The translations under genes were made by a program, and so were the position numbers. DNA of 64,000 nucleotides from RGIG995 sp045543655 (lineage in GTDB: Bacteria > Bacillota > Clostridia > Oscillospirales > UBA644), in assembly GCA_045543655.1 (NCBI GenBank), contig JAZPXN010000027.1:62001-126000 (forward strand). Reading direction: 5' to 3'. The notes below the pieces were generated by a model, which was not told the origin of the DNA, did no database searches, and was given only the letters and a program-made list of their open reading frames with translations. Shown piece after piece: positions 7,802 to 16,658 of the stretch; within the stretch, counting starts at the first letter, position 1, and the number at the start of each line of letters is the position of its first letter.

Positions 7802-9598
7802 CTATTGCAAGGCCGATCCCTGAAGAACGTCGGCTTCGTCGAGCCGGCGGTGGATCTCAGCCAAAACCCGACGCTTGTTCTGCGTCCACGCAGGGGCAAT
7901 CAGCAATTCCGCAGGGGGATCCCCGGTCAGACGATCCACGGTAACGTGAGGAGGAAGAAGAGAAATTGCGTCACAGACCAGATCCGCGTATTCCCCTTCG
8001 GTCAGCAATGGGAAGGGTGATTCGCCGTAGCGATCGGCAAGAACGGAGCCCTTCAGGATCTGAAGCATCTGCAATTTGATCCCGTCGGTATATTGCCCCA
8101 CGTAGCGCACCGATTCCAGCATCTGCTCCAGGCTCTCCCCCGGAAGGCCGAAGATCAGATGCGTGATCACCCGAATCCCCCGGGCGTGAAGGGCGGCAAC
8201 GGCGTCCTCGTAACAGACCCGCCCGTACCCCCGGTTCAGAGATTCGGCGACGGCGTCGGAGGCGGTCTGCAATCCAAGCTCCACCCAGACCGGTTTGATC
8301 CGGCAGATCTCTTCCAACAGATTCAGAACGTCGTTGGAGAAGCAATCGGGACGGGTGGCGATCGAAAGAACGGCCACGGAAGGATCGGAGATCGCCTCGT
8401 AATACAACGAGCGAAGATGTTCCACGGGGGCGTAGGTATTGGTATAAGCCTGAAAATAGGCAATATAGCGGGATCCCGGCCATTTCCGGGAAAGAACCTC
8501 CTTGCCCCACGCCAATTGCTCTTTGACGGTTTTTTCCGGAGATCCGGCCCGTTCGCCGCTTCCTCCTGCGGAGCAAAAGGCGCAGCCGCGGCCGCCGTTT
8601 TTCCGGTTAGGGCAGGAAAGCCCGGCGTTCAGGGAAAGCTTGACCAGCTTTTCTCCGTATTCCCTCCGCAAAAACTCCCCGACGGAATAATAACGCTCAC
8701 AAGGGACAAGGGATTGTGATGCGGCAGCCATATCGGCGGCAAGGGGAGCGGAAACGCAGACCTCCTTTTCCGTAACGGGATGCCGGAAGGTCAGCCGGGA
8801 GCAATGGAGACCGTGACGGTGAAGAATCCCGTCGTTCTCGTCGCCGTACAGAAAATCAGACACGATAGGATACCCGATGTGAGACAGGTGGAGACGGATC
8901 TGGTGGGTTCGCCCGGTGCAGGGAAGGACCCGGAGCAAAGACAGACTCCCGTCGCTTTTTTCGGTAAAATATTCCGTTTGAGCCTCTTTTCCCCGGGGAT
9001 CCACGACGCGGCGGACGGTGGCCGCTTCCGGCGTATAGATCGGGGCGTCGATCAAGCCGTGGAAAGGAGGACGGCCGTGAACCAGAGCGTAATATTCTTT
9101 TTTTACCGTCCCGTCTGCCAGTTGACGGCGAATCCCGTCGTGGGCATAGGCGTTTTTTGCAAAAAGAACGGCGCCGGAGGTATTGGCGTCAAGGCGGAGC
9201 ACGCAGCGAGAGACGAAGGTCTCCCCTTTTTTGTGATAATAATCGGATAGGCCGTTGGCTAAGGTATCGGACTCATGCCCCTTGGACGGATGCACCGGAA
9301 GAAAGGCGGGCTTGTTCAAAACGATGAGATCCGCATCCTCGTACAAGATCTCCAGAGGGATCTCCAGATCGGGAAAACCGGAATCGGCACCGTCGTCCCC
9401 AATGGAAAGAGCCACGCAATCCCCTTCCCGCAGACGGTGAGCCACGGTCACCCGCTGTCCGTTGACGGTAATGCCGTCTTCCCGCTTTTTCAATTCAATG
9501 AGAAGAGCCGCAGAAAGACTCCACCGCACCCGCAAGAAATCCCTGACCGTCCGTCCGTCAAAGGTTACGGGCACTTTCGCATATAAAACCCGATCCAT
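7802..9598 (-). CDS. Fusion: RluA-family pseudouridine synthase + YhcC-type (TIGR01212-like) radical SAM protein
   Basis: One uninterrupted frame of 598 residues encodes two enzymes. Residues 1-65 are an S4-type RNA-binding domain and about 80-290 an RluA-family synthase with the catalytic Asp in RLDANTSG (Asp137) and CTGRTHQIRLHL. Residues about 300-598 are a radical SAM domain of the YhcC family, with C329-x9-C339-x2-C342 for the 4Fe-4S cluster and the segments VELGLQTASD and THLIFGLPGE. ATG at 9598 is chosen because a perfect AGGAGGT lies just upstream; the frame continues 17 codons further back without a ribosome site. The domains are normally separate proteins. The target RNA and the radical SAM substrate are unknown. 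Confidence 0.9.
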   Translation of the reverse strand: MDRVLYAKVPVTFDGRTVRDFLRVRWSLSAALLIELKKREDGITVNGQRVTVAHRLREGDCVALSIGDDGADSGFPDLEIPLEILYEDADLIVLNKPAFLPVHPSKGHESDTLANGLSDYYHKKGETFVSRCVLRLDANTSGAVLFAKNAYAHDGIRRQLADGTVKKEYYALVHGRPPFHGLIDAPIYTPEAATVRRVVDPRGKEAQTEYFTEKSDGSLSLLRVLPCTGRTHQIRLHLSHIGYPIVSDFLYGDENDGILHRHGLHCSRLTFRHPVTEKEVCVSAPLAADMAAASQSLVPCERYYSVGEFLRREYGEKLVKLSLNAGLSCPNRKNGGRGCAFCSAGGSGERAGSPEKTVKEQLAWGKEVLSRKWPGSRYIAYFQAYTNTYAPVEHLRSLYYEAISDPSVAVLSIATRPDCFSNDVLNLLEEICRIKPVWVELGLQTASDAVAESLNRGYGRVCYEDAVAALHARGIRVITHLIFGLPGESLEQMLESVRYVGQYTDGIKLQMLQILKGSVLADRYGESPFPLLTEGEYADLVCDAISLLPPHVTVDRLTGDPPAELLIAPAWTQNKRRVLAEIHRRLDEADVLQGSALQ

Positions 9599-9683
9599 GG
9601 CGTACCTCCTCTCCCGTAATATCTCTATTATACGACACGGGCGTTTCATTTTGCCGACGAATCTGTAATATTTTTATAACAAT

Positions 9684-9713
9684 AAAGACCCGCATCGAAA
9701 GACGCGGATCTTT
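9684..9713 (-). terminator. Terminator after the ABC importer operon
   Basis: Minus-strand stem AAAGATCCGC / GCGGGTCTTT with a moderate T-rich tail. Confidence 0.6.
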
Positions 9714-9717
9714 TTGC

Positions 9718-10515
9718 TTATTTCTCGGACATTGCGCTGAGGAAGCTGCGAAGACGTTCGGTCTTGGGATTCCCGAAAAGCTCGTCGGGCGGGCCGTATT
9801 CACAGACTACGCCGTCGGCCATGAACAGAACGTGATCGGAAACGCTGCGGGCAAATTCCATTTCATGGGTGACGATTACCATGGTGAGATTGGATTGACG
9901 CAGTTCTTTAATGACCTTCAAAACCTCTCCGGTCAGTTCTGGGTCAAGGGCAGAGGTGGGCTCGTCAAAGCACAGGATATCCGGAGCCATGGCAAGGGCG
10001 CGGGAAATCGCCGCGCGCTGCTGCTGTCCGCCGGACAGCTGATAGGGGTAGGCATCCTTTTTATCTCCCAGCCCCACGTGATCGAGAATGCCGAGACACT
10101 TGTCGGAAAGGCCGTTCATGAAGAAATTGTACTCCTCCTTCGTGATCTGCTTTTTCCGCAATTTTTCCTTTTCCGCAAGGGCAGGGGCCAAAGTCATATT
10201 TTGCAAAACGGTATATTGAGGAAACAGATTGAAGGATTGAAAAACCAGACCGAAGGAAAGGCGGCGGCGTCGAACCTCCTCGTCGGAAAGGGTTTCGTGC
10301 TTTTCCCCGTTAAAGATCTCGTTTCCGTTGACGGAAATGATCCCTTTGTCCGCCGTTTCCAAAAAATTCAAGCACCGCAGGAGGGTGGTTTTTCCGCTCC
10401 CCGAGGAGCCGATAATGGACAACACTTCGCCGCTTTCCAGGGAAAAATCGATGCCCTTCAGCACCTCCACGTTCCCAAAGGATTTGTATAGACCGCTTAC
10501 TTCCAGCATTGCCAT
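9718..10515 (-). CDS. Polar amino-acid ABC transporter, ATP-binding protein
   Basis: A 265-residue GlnQ/HisP-type ATPase. Visible motifs are Walker A GSSGSGKTT (about 37-45), the Q-loop in LVFQSFNLFP, the signature LSGGQQQR, Walker B ILCFDEPTSALD and the switch His in VTHE. Between Q-loop and signature there is an extra charged helix of about 25 residues (KEKLRKKQITKEEY) compared with typical GlnQ. The ATG at 10515 lies behind AGGGGGTGATGAA, and the ribosome site overlaps the stop of the permease, so translation is coupled. It energises uptake by the neighbouring permease and binding protein. Confidence 0.93.
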   Translation of the reverse strand: MAMLEVSGLYKSFGNVEVLKGIDFSLESGEVLSIIGSSGSGKTTLLRCLNFLETADKGIISVNGNEIFNGEKHETLSDEEVRRRRLSFGLVFQSFNLFPQYTVLQNMTLAPALAEKEKLRKKQITKEEYNFFMNGLSDKCLGILDHVGLGDKKDAYPYQLSGGQQQRAAISRALAMAPDILCFDEPTSALDPELTGEVLKVIKELRQSNLTMVIVTHEMEFARSVSDHVLFMADGVVCEYGPPDELFGNPKTERLRSFLSAMSEK

Positions 10516-10519
10516 TTCA

Positions 10520-11191
10520 TCACCCCCTGAAATAATCCAGCTTTTTCTCAAAGCGGCTGAGAAGAACGGTCAGAATTCCGTTGACGATCAAATAGAAGAC
10601 CGCCGTATAAAACAGAGGCCAGATATGCCCCATTTTGATATAAGATTCGCCCATCCAGATAATCTCGTAGACCGAAATAATGCGGACGAGGGCAGTATCC
10701 TTGACCAGGGTGATCATTTCGTTGCCCATGGGAGGCACGATACGCTTGATCAGCTGAAGCAAAATGACCTTGAAGAAGATCTGTCCCTTGGTCATGCCAA
10801 GCACCTGCCCGGCTTCGTACTGCCCCTTGGGGATAGACTGGATCCCACCCCGATAGATCTCGGCGAAATAGCAGGCGTAGTTGATGGAAAAGGTTACGAG
10901 AGCCGCAGTAAACCGAGGAAGCAGGGGCAGGTGAAACAGAAGACCCGGACCGTAAAAAACGATCAGAATCTGTAGCATCAAGGGAGAACCCCGGATGATC
11001 CAAATAAAAATCTTGGCAAGCCACCGCAGAGGGGGAATCTTGCTGACGCTGGCAAAATAAATGATCAGCCCCAGAGGCAGGGCGAACAGCAGGGTGAGAA
11101 AAAACAATTCTCCCGTAACCAGAAGCCCTTCCAGCAGCGACAGCGTGACGTTCCAGAGGGATGCGTCGGAAGAAGACAATGCTAACAACAT
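10520..11191 (-). CDS. Polar amino-acid ABC transporter, permease
   Basis: A 223-residue HisM/GlnP-type integral membrane protein with about five hydrophobic segments. The EAA loop that docks on the ATPase reads EIYRGGIQSIPKGQYEAGQV (about 112-131) followed by LGMTKGQ. It is the single permease of the operon, so it should act as a homodimer. The gene lies between the binding-protein gene (65 bp upstream, with a hairpin in between) and the ATPase gene. Confidence 0.93.
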   Translation of the reverse strand: MLLALSSSDASLWNVTLSLLEGLLVTGELFFLTLLFALPLGLIIYFASVSKIPPLRWLAKIFIWIIRGSPLMLQILIVFYGPGLLFHLPLLPRFTAALVTFSINYACYFAEIYRGGIQSIPKGQYEAGQVLGMTKGQIFFKVILLQLIKRIVPPMGNEMITLVKDTALVRIISVYEIIWMGESYIKMGHIWPLFYTAVFYLIVNGILTVLLSRFEKKLDYFRG

Positions 11192-11202
11192 AGTAACTCC
11201 AA

Positions 11203-11239
11203 AAAGTGCAAGGCAGAAAGGTGAACTTCCTGCCCTGCA
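11203..11239 (-). terminator. Intra-operon hairpin between binding protein and permease
   Basis: Minus strand TGCAGGGCAGGAAG / TTTCTGCCTTGCA forms about 13 pairs and is followed by CTTTTT. Partial termination or mRNA stabilisation here would give more binding protein than permease, a common arrangement in ABC importers. Confidence 0.65.
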
Positions 11240-11256
11240 ACGATCAGTGGTTCAAT

Positions 11257-12033
11257 TTATTTTTCGATGATATTCTGGGCGATACCGTACTGGGTGGCTT
11301 TATCCATGACCGTACCGGCATCGTAGGCTTCCTTCCAGAATTTGTTGAATTCGGCGATCAGCTCGCTGTTCTTCCGGAAGCCGACACCGTATTCCTCGCT
11401 GGTCAGGCTGACGGAGATGGCAAGGGTGGGATAGTCGGTTCCTTCCCCGATCATGGCACCGGCCATCAGCAGGTCGATGACGCAGGCGTCGGCGGCACCG
11501 GAAACCACTTCAAGAAGGGCGGTAGCCTGAGTGTCGGCCGCAGTATAGGAAATTTTTTCCGCATCGAGGGCCTTGGCACCGGCAGAGCCGTTTTCAACGG
11601 TGAACTTCAAGGTTTTGATGTCATCTACGGTCTTGATGGTATCGGCAAGATCCTTCTTGACGACCACGACCTGAGCGTTCTTGCAGTAAGCCTCGGAAAC
11701 TCCCATAAGGCCCTTGACCTCGTCGGTGATGGTCATACCGTTCCAAACCACGTCGATGGCTTTGGTTTCCAGTTCCATGGCCTTGTTGTTCCAGTTGATC
11801 TCGATAAATTCGGCGTCAACGCCCAGATAGTCGGCAAAGGCCTTGGCCATATCGGCGTCAAAGCCCATCCATTCATCGTTCTCTTCCCAGTCCATGGGCT
11901 TGAATTCAGTAATCCCGACCACGAGCTTTCCTTTTTCCTTAACGTATTCCACGTCGTTTTTAGGTTCTCCGCAGGCGCAGAGCAGAGTGGCGGTCATAAG
12001 CAGGGCAAGAAGCAGGGCAAAAAACTTTTTCAT
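11257..12033 (-). CDS. Polar amino-acid ABC transporter, substrate-binding lipoprotein
   Basis: A 258-residue family 3 solute-binding protein. The N-terminus is a lipoprotein signal with lipobox LCAC (Cys20), so it is anchored outside the membrane. The mature part starts YVKEKGKLVVGITEFKPMDW and contains DADMAKAFADYLGVD and DVVWNGMTITDEVKG, typical of the glutamine/cystine/basic amino-acid group. The exact ligand cannot be read from sequence. It is the first gene of a three-gene operon with its own promoter. Confidence 0.93.
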   Translation of the reverse strand: MKKFFALLLALLMTATLLCACGEPKNDVEYVKEKGKLVVGITEFKPMDWEENDEWMGFDADMAKAFADYLGVDAEFIEINWNNKAMELETKAIDVVWNGMTITDEVKGLMGVSEAYCKNAQVVVVKKDLADTIKTVDDIKTLKFTVENGSAGAKALDAEKISYTAADTQATALLEVVSGAADACVIDLLMAGAMIGEGTDYPTLAISVSLTSEEYGVGFRKNSELIAEFNKFWKEAYDAGTVMDKATQYGIAQNIIEK

Positions 12034-12080
12034 AATTCGATCTCCTTAAAATACAACGGTTTTTCCGCTTTCACTTTAGC

Positions 12081-12117
12081 GTGCTAACATGATAGCACAA
12101 ACGACGGCGTTTGTCAA
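12081..12117 (-). promoter_or_regulatory. Promoter of the ABC importer with a palindrome over the -10
   Basis: Minus-strand TTGACA (12112-12117), 17-bp spacer and TATCAT (12089-12094). The -10 lies inside the inverted repeat GTGCTA-acatga-TAGCAC (12081-12098), a plausible repressor operator. Confidence 0.75.
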
Positions 12118-12244
12118 GGGGATTTGGAGCGATTTCACATTTTTTTAACAACTTTTCCCCACGAAACGAAGGAAGAGACGAAAAAGAACACAAAGACACA
12201 AAAAATACGCATCAAAAAAACAAGAAATCGCCATATTTTTATGC

Positions 12245-12250
12245 TATAAT
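12245..12250 (+). promoter_or_regulatory. -10 element of the alpha-galactosidase operon promoter (weak -35)
   Basis: TATAAT at 12245-12250 is preceded at the right distance only by AAGAAA, a poor -35, so this promoter probably needs an activator. A stretch TTTTTTTAACAACTTTTCCCC about 80-100 bp upstream loosely resembles the element shared by the three isomerase promoters at 21-23.6 kb. Confidence 0.55.
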
Positions 12251-12280
12251 AAGGGAAAGAATCTGCAAAGGAGAATTGCG

Positions 12281-14455
12281 ATGCCTATACTTTATTCGGA
12301 CGAATTCCAATCCTTTTATCTTGCCACCCCCAAAACCGCCTACGTGTTTCACGTCGGTGAGGGCGGATTTCTGATTCACGATTACTACGGAGGAAGAATC
12401 CCCGCGGAAGACATGAAGGATTATTCCCTGCGGACGGGGAATTCCGGTTTCTCCCCCAAGAGCGGAGGCCTTTCCCTCTCCCCCGACATCACTCCCATGG
12501 AATATTCCTGCAACGGCACCGGAGATTACCGTATCTCCGCCCTGCAGATCCGGGAGGTGCGGGGCAACGCTTCCACCGACGTACGGTACGTATCCCATAA
12601 AATCTACGCCGGAAAGCCCATGCCGGAGGGACAGCCCGCAACCTACGGAACCGACGAAGAAGTCACCACCCTGGAGATTCTGACCCGGGACGCCGTGACG
12701 GGCGCGGAAGTCATCCTTTATTATTCCGTATTCGAGACCATGGACGCCATCGCCCGCCGGGTAAAGGTGACCAACGCTTCCTCCCAGAGCATGGATCTGG
12801 AGCGGGTCTATTCCTCCTGTACCGAGATCCCCTTTGGCCAATGGGACGCCTGCAACCTGTACGGTGCCTGGGCAAAGGAACGGTTCTTTGACCGTCAGCC
12901 CCTCGCCCACGGGATTTATTCCGTAGAGAGCAAGCGTGGTGCCTCCGGCCATCATAACAATCCCTTCCTGGCCATTGCCGACCGGCATACCACGGAAGAT
13001 ACGGGAGAAATTTACGGATTCAGCTTCATTTACTGCGGCAACTTCTCCATCCAGACCGAAATGAACGTAGACGGAGACCTGCGGGTATTGCAGGGCATCA
13101 ACCCCACCGATTTCGGCTGGCGGCTGGAGCCGGGAGAATCCTTCGAAACGCCCGAAGCGATTACCGTATATTCCGCAGAGGGTCTGGGAGGCATGAGCCG
13201 GACCTTCCACAAGCTTTACCGGAACAATCTCTGCCGCGGCCCCTGGAAGACGGCGAAACGCCCCCTTCTCATCAATAACTGGGAGGGTACGTATTTCAAT
13301 TTCGACGAGGAAAAGATCTATAATATCGCCAAGCAGGCCGGAGAGCTGGGCGTGGAAATGCTGGTTCTCGACGACGGCTGGTTCGGCGCCCGGGAGCACG
13401 ACCGCGCCGGATTGGGCGACTGGTTCGTCAACGAAAAGAAGCTGAAGGGCGGCCTCAGCCTTCTCTCCGACCGGATCCACGCCCTTGGCATGAAGTTCGG
13501 ACTTTGGTTCGAGCCGGAAATGATCAATCCGGACAGCGACCTTTACCGGGCCCATCCCGACTGGTGTCTGAAGGTGGAGGGACGTCCCATGGGCATCGGA
13601 CGGAATCAGTACGTTCTGGATATGTCCCGCAAAGACGTGCAGGACTATCTCTTCGACTGCATGGACAAGATCCTGAAGGATGCGAAGATCGAATATATCA
13701 AGTGGGACTTCAACAGAAACCTGACCGAAGCGGCAAGCGCTCTTCTGCCCGCACACCGGCAGAAGGAAATCTTCCATCGGTACGTTCTGGGACTGTACGC
13801 TCTGCTGGAGCGTCTGCTGCAGGCTCACCCCGACCTTCTTCTGGAGGGTTGCTCCGGTGGCGGCGGGCGGTTTGACCCGGCCATGCTCTACTATTCGCCC
13901 CAGATCTGGACCAGCGACGACACCGACGCCATCGAGCGACTGGAAATTCAGTACGGCACGTCCATCTGCTATCCCACGACCTCTATTTCTTCTCACGTTT
14001 CCGCCTGTCCCAACCACCAGACCCGCCGCAACGTCTCCATGCAGACCCGTGCCGACGTGGCGCTGGCCGGCTCCTTCGGCTACGAATTGGACGTGACCAA
14101 AATGTCCGACGAAGACAAGGAAGCGGTGAAGAGCGAGGTTCTGGAATATCATAAATATTACGATCTGATCCACTTCGGCGATCTCTACCGCCTCATTCCG
14201 CCCACCGGCGAAGCGTGCGCCTGGTGCTACGTCTCGGAGGACAAGAGCGAAGCCCTGCTGACCTACGTCTGCGTCCGCACCCATCCCAAGACCCGCCGCA
14301 CCGTGAAATTCCGGGGGCTGGATCCCGAAAAACGGTATGCCGATGAAAACGGAACCGTCCGTTCCGGCGCAACCTGGATGCAGGCCGGAATCAACTGTAC
14401 GGCGAATATGCAGGACTACACCACGTTCAAGGTTTATCTGACCGAAGTAAAATAA
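12281..14455 (+). CDS. Alpha-galactosidase, GH36 (first of three tandem copies)
   Basis: A 724-residue GH36 enzyme without signal peptide, so it is cytoplasmic. Layout: N-terminal beta-sandwich to about residue 320, TIM barrel about 325-660 and a C-terminal beta domain. The nucleophile is Asp476 in KWDFNR and the acid/base is Asp546 in WTSDDTDA; LVLDDGWFG and CSGGGGRFDPAML are also family signatures. It should release alpha-1,6-galactose from melibiose, raffinose-type sugars or galactomannan fragments. The start follows GGAGAATTGCG. It is the promoter-proximal gene of a block of four alpha-galactosidases. Confidence 0.95.
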   Translation: MPILYSDEFQSFYLATPKTAYVFHVGEGGFLIHDYYGGRIPAEDMKDYSLRTGNSGFSPKSGGLSLSPDITPMEYSCNGTGDYRISALQIREVRGNASTDVRYVSHKIYAGKPMPEGQPATYGTDEEVTTLEILTRDAVTGAEVILYYSVFETMDAIARRVKVTNASSQSMDLERVYSSCTEIPFGQWDACNLYGAWAKERFFDRQPLAHGIYSVESKRGASGHHNNPFLAIADRHTTEDTGEIYGFSFIYCGNFSIQTEMNVDGDLRVLQGINPTDFGWRLEPGESFETPEAITVYSAEGLGGMSRTFHKLYRNNLCRGPWKTAKRPLLINNWEGTYFNFDEEKIYNIAKQAGELGVEMLVLDDGWFGAREHDRAGLGDWFVNEKKLKGGLSLLSDRIHALGMKFGLWFEPEMINPDSDLYRAHPDWCLKVEGRPMGIGRNQYVLDMSRKDVQDYLFDCMDKILKDAKIEYIKWDFNRNLTEAASALLPAHRQKEIFHRYVLGLYALLERLLQAHPDLLLEGCSGGGGRFDPAMLYYSPQIWTSDDTDAIERLEIQYGTSICYPTTSISSHVSACPNHQTRRNVSMQTRADVALAGSFGYELDVTKMSDEDKEAVKSEVLEYHKYYDLIHFGDLYRLIPPTGEACAWCYVSEDKSEALLTYVCVRTHPKTRRTVKFRGLDPEKRYADENGTVRSGATWMQAGINCTANMQDYTTFKVYLTEVK

Positions 14456-14468
14456 AGGAGATCCCCAT

Positions 14469-16637
14469 ATGGCTGTCATTTATTCGGAGGAATTCAGATC
14501 CTTCCACCTCAATACCCCAAACACCTCTTACGTATTTCACGTTAACGAGGGTGGTTTTTTGATCCACGATTATTACGGAAAGAAATTGCCGGTCTGCGAT
14601 CTACGGGAATATTCCGCCCGTCTGGTAAGAGGTCCCAAGAGCGCCGACGGCACCACCTCCCCTACGGCGGCACCCTTTGAATACGCCTGCAACGGCACCG
14701 GGGATTTCCGGGTATCCGCTCTGCAGATCCGCAACGCCGCCGGAAACGCCTCTACCGATATCCGGTACGTTTCCCACAAGATCTACGCCGGCAAGCCCCC
14801 CATTCCCGCGCAGCCCGCGACCTACGGCTCCGACGAAGAAGTGACCACCCTGGAAATTTTGACCGAAGACGCGACGACGGGTGCAAGGGTAACGCTCTTC
14901 TATTCCGTTTTTGAGATCTACGACGCCATTGCCCGCCGGGCGGTGGTGGAGAATGCGTCGGATTACGAAATGGATCTGGAACGAGTCTACTCCCTTTGCT
15001 GCGAAATTCCCTTCGGCAATTGGCAGATCTGCCATCTTTACGGCGAATGGGGCCGGGAGCGCACCTTTGAGCGTTCCGATCTGATCCACGCCACTACCAC
15101 CGTGGAAAGCTCCCGGGGGTGCTCCAGCCATCAGCACAATCCCTTCGTGGCACTGGTAGACAAATACACCACCGAAGATACCGGGGCCGCTTACGGCTTC
15201 AACCTGGTCTACAGCGGCAATTTCTCCGCCCAGACCGAGTTGAGCGTAGACGGCGATCTGCGGCTGATCATGGGCATCAACCCCAACGATTTCGGCTGGA
15301 AGCTGGAGCCGGGCGATAAATTCGAGACCCCCGAAGCCATCTCGGTCTTCTCCGCAGAAGGGCTGGGCGGGATGAGCCGCACCTTCCATAAGCTTTACCG
15401 GAACAATCTGTGCCGCGGCCCCTGGAAGCTGAAAAAGCGCCCCCTTCTCATCAACAACTGGGAAGGTACCTATTTTGATTTTGATGAAGAAAAGATCTAT
15501 AACATCGCAAAACAGGCCGGAGAGCTTGGCGTGGAAATGCTGGTTCTGGACGACGGTTGGTTCGGAGCCCGGAACAGCGACAAGGCGGGACTGGGAGACT
15601 GGTTCGTCAACGAAGAAAAGCTGAAGGGCGGCCTGGGGCTCCTTTCCGACCGCATTCACGCGCTGGGAATGAAGTTCGGTCTTTGGTTCGAGCCGGAAAT
15701 GGTCAACCCCGATAGCAATCTTTATCGCGCCCATCCCGATTGGTGTCTGCAGGTGGACGGCCGCGCTCTTTGCACCAGCCGCAATCAGTACGTGCTGGAT
15801 ATGTCCCGTAAAGACGTGCGGGAGTATCTCTTCGATTGCATGGACAAAATTCTGAAAAGCGCGAAGATCGAATACGTCAAATGGGACTTCAACCGTTATC
15901 TGACCGAAGCGGGCAGCTGTCTTCTTACTCCCGAACGGCAGAAGGAGATTTTCCATCGGTACGTGCTGGGTCTTTATGCCCTTCTGGACCGGCTGGTCAC
16001 CGCATATCCCGATATTTTGCTGGAGGGATGTGCTTCCGGCGGCGGACGGTTTGACCCCGCGATGCTTTATTATTCCCCTCAGTACTGGACCAGCGATAAC
16101 ACCGACGCCATGGATCGGTTGGACATCCAATACGGAACCTCCATGTGCTATCCCACCTCTGCCGTTTCCTCCCACGTTTCCGCCGTCCCCAACCATCAGA
16201 CGAAAAGAACCACGCCCCTGCAGACCCGCTGTGACGTGGCGCTGGCCGGCTCCTTCGGCTACGAGCTTGACGTGACGAAGATGTCCGACGAGGACAAGGA
16301 AGAGGTGAAGGAACAGATTGCGGAATATCATAAATATTACGACTTGATCCACTTCGGAGAGCTGTTCCGTCTCCTGCCGCCGAACCGGGAGGAATGTGCG
16401 TGGTGCTACGTTGCCGAGGACAAGAGTGAAGCGCTTCTGACCTTCGTCTGTATCCACAACCGTCCCCGGGTACGCCGCCGCACGGTCTGCTTCCGAGGAC
16501 TGGACGAAAATCGACTCTACGCAGATCAGGACGGAAAGGTTCTGCCCGGAAGCGTCTGGATGAACGCAGGTGTCAACCGATCTTCCGTCATGAAGGATTT
16601 CGAAACCTTCAAAATACATCTCACCGAAGTAAAATAA
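14469..16637 (+). CDS. Alpha-galactosidase, GH36 (second copy)
   Basis: A 722-residue paralogue of the previous gene, 13 bp downstream and alike along its whole length. The catalytic residues are kept: Asp473 in KWDFNR and Asp543 in WTSDNTDA. The N-terminal 60 residues and the C-terminal domain (FRGLDENRLYADQDG) differ most. No signal peptide. The start follows AAAGGAGATCCCCAT. Both copies look intact, so divergence in substrate size or linkage is more likely than redundancy, but this is inference. Confidence 0.95.
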   Translation: MAVIYSEEFRSFHLNTPNTSYVFHVNEGGFLIHDYYGKKLPVCDLREYSARLVRGPKSADGTTSPTAAPFEYACNGTGDFRVSALQIRNAAGNASTDIRYVSHKIYAGKPPIPAQPATYGSDEEVTTLEILTEDATTGARVTLFYSVFEIYDAIARRAVVENASDYEMDLERVYSLCCEIPFGNWQICHLYGEWGRERTFERSDLIHATTTVESSRGCSSHQHNPFVALVDKYTTEDTGAAYGFNLVYSGNFSAQTELSVDGDLRLIMGINPNDFGWKLEPGDKFETPEAISVFSAEGLGGMSRTFHKLYRNNLCRGPWKLKKRPLLINNWEGTYFDFDEEKIYNIAKQAGELGVEMLVLDDGWFGARNSDKAGLGDWFVNEEKLKGGLGLLSDRIHALGMKFGLWFEPEMVNPDSNLYRAHPDWCLQVDGRALCTSRNQYVLDMSRKDVREYLFDCMDKILKSAKIEYVKWDFNRYLTEAGSCLLTPERQKEIFHRYVLGLYALLDRLVTAYPDILLEGCASGGGRFDPAMLYYSPQYWTSDNTDAMDRLDIQYGTSMCYPTSAVSSHVSAVPNHQTKRTTPLQTRCDVALAGSFGYELDVTKMSDEDKEEVKEQIAEYHKYYDLIHFGELFRLLPPNREECAWCYVAEDKSEALLTFVCIHNRPRVRRRTVCFRGLDENRLYADQDGKVLPGSVWMNAGVNRSSVMKDFETFKIHLTEVK

Positions 16638-16658
16638 ACCACTGAACAGGAGAGCTCC

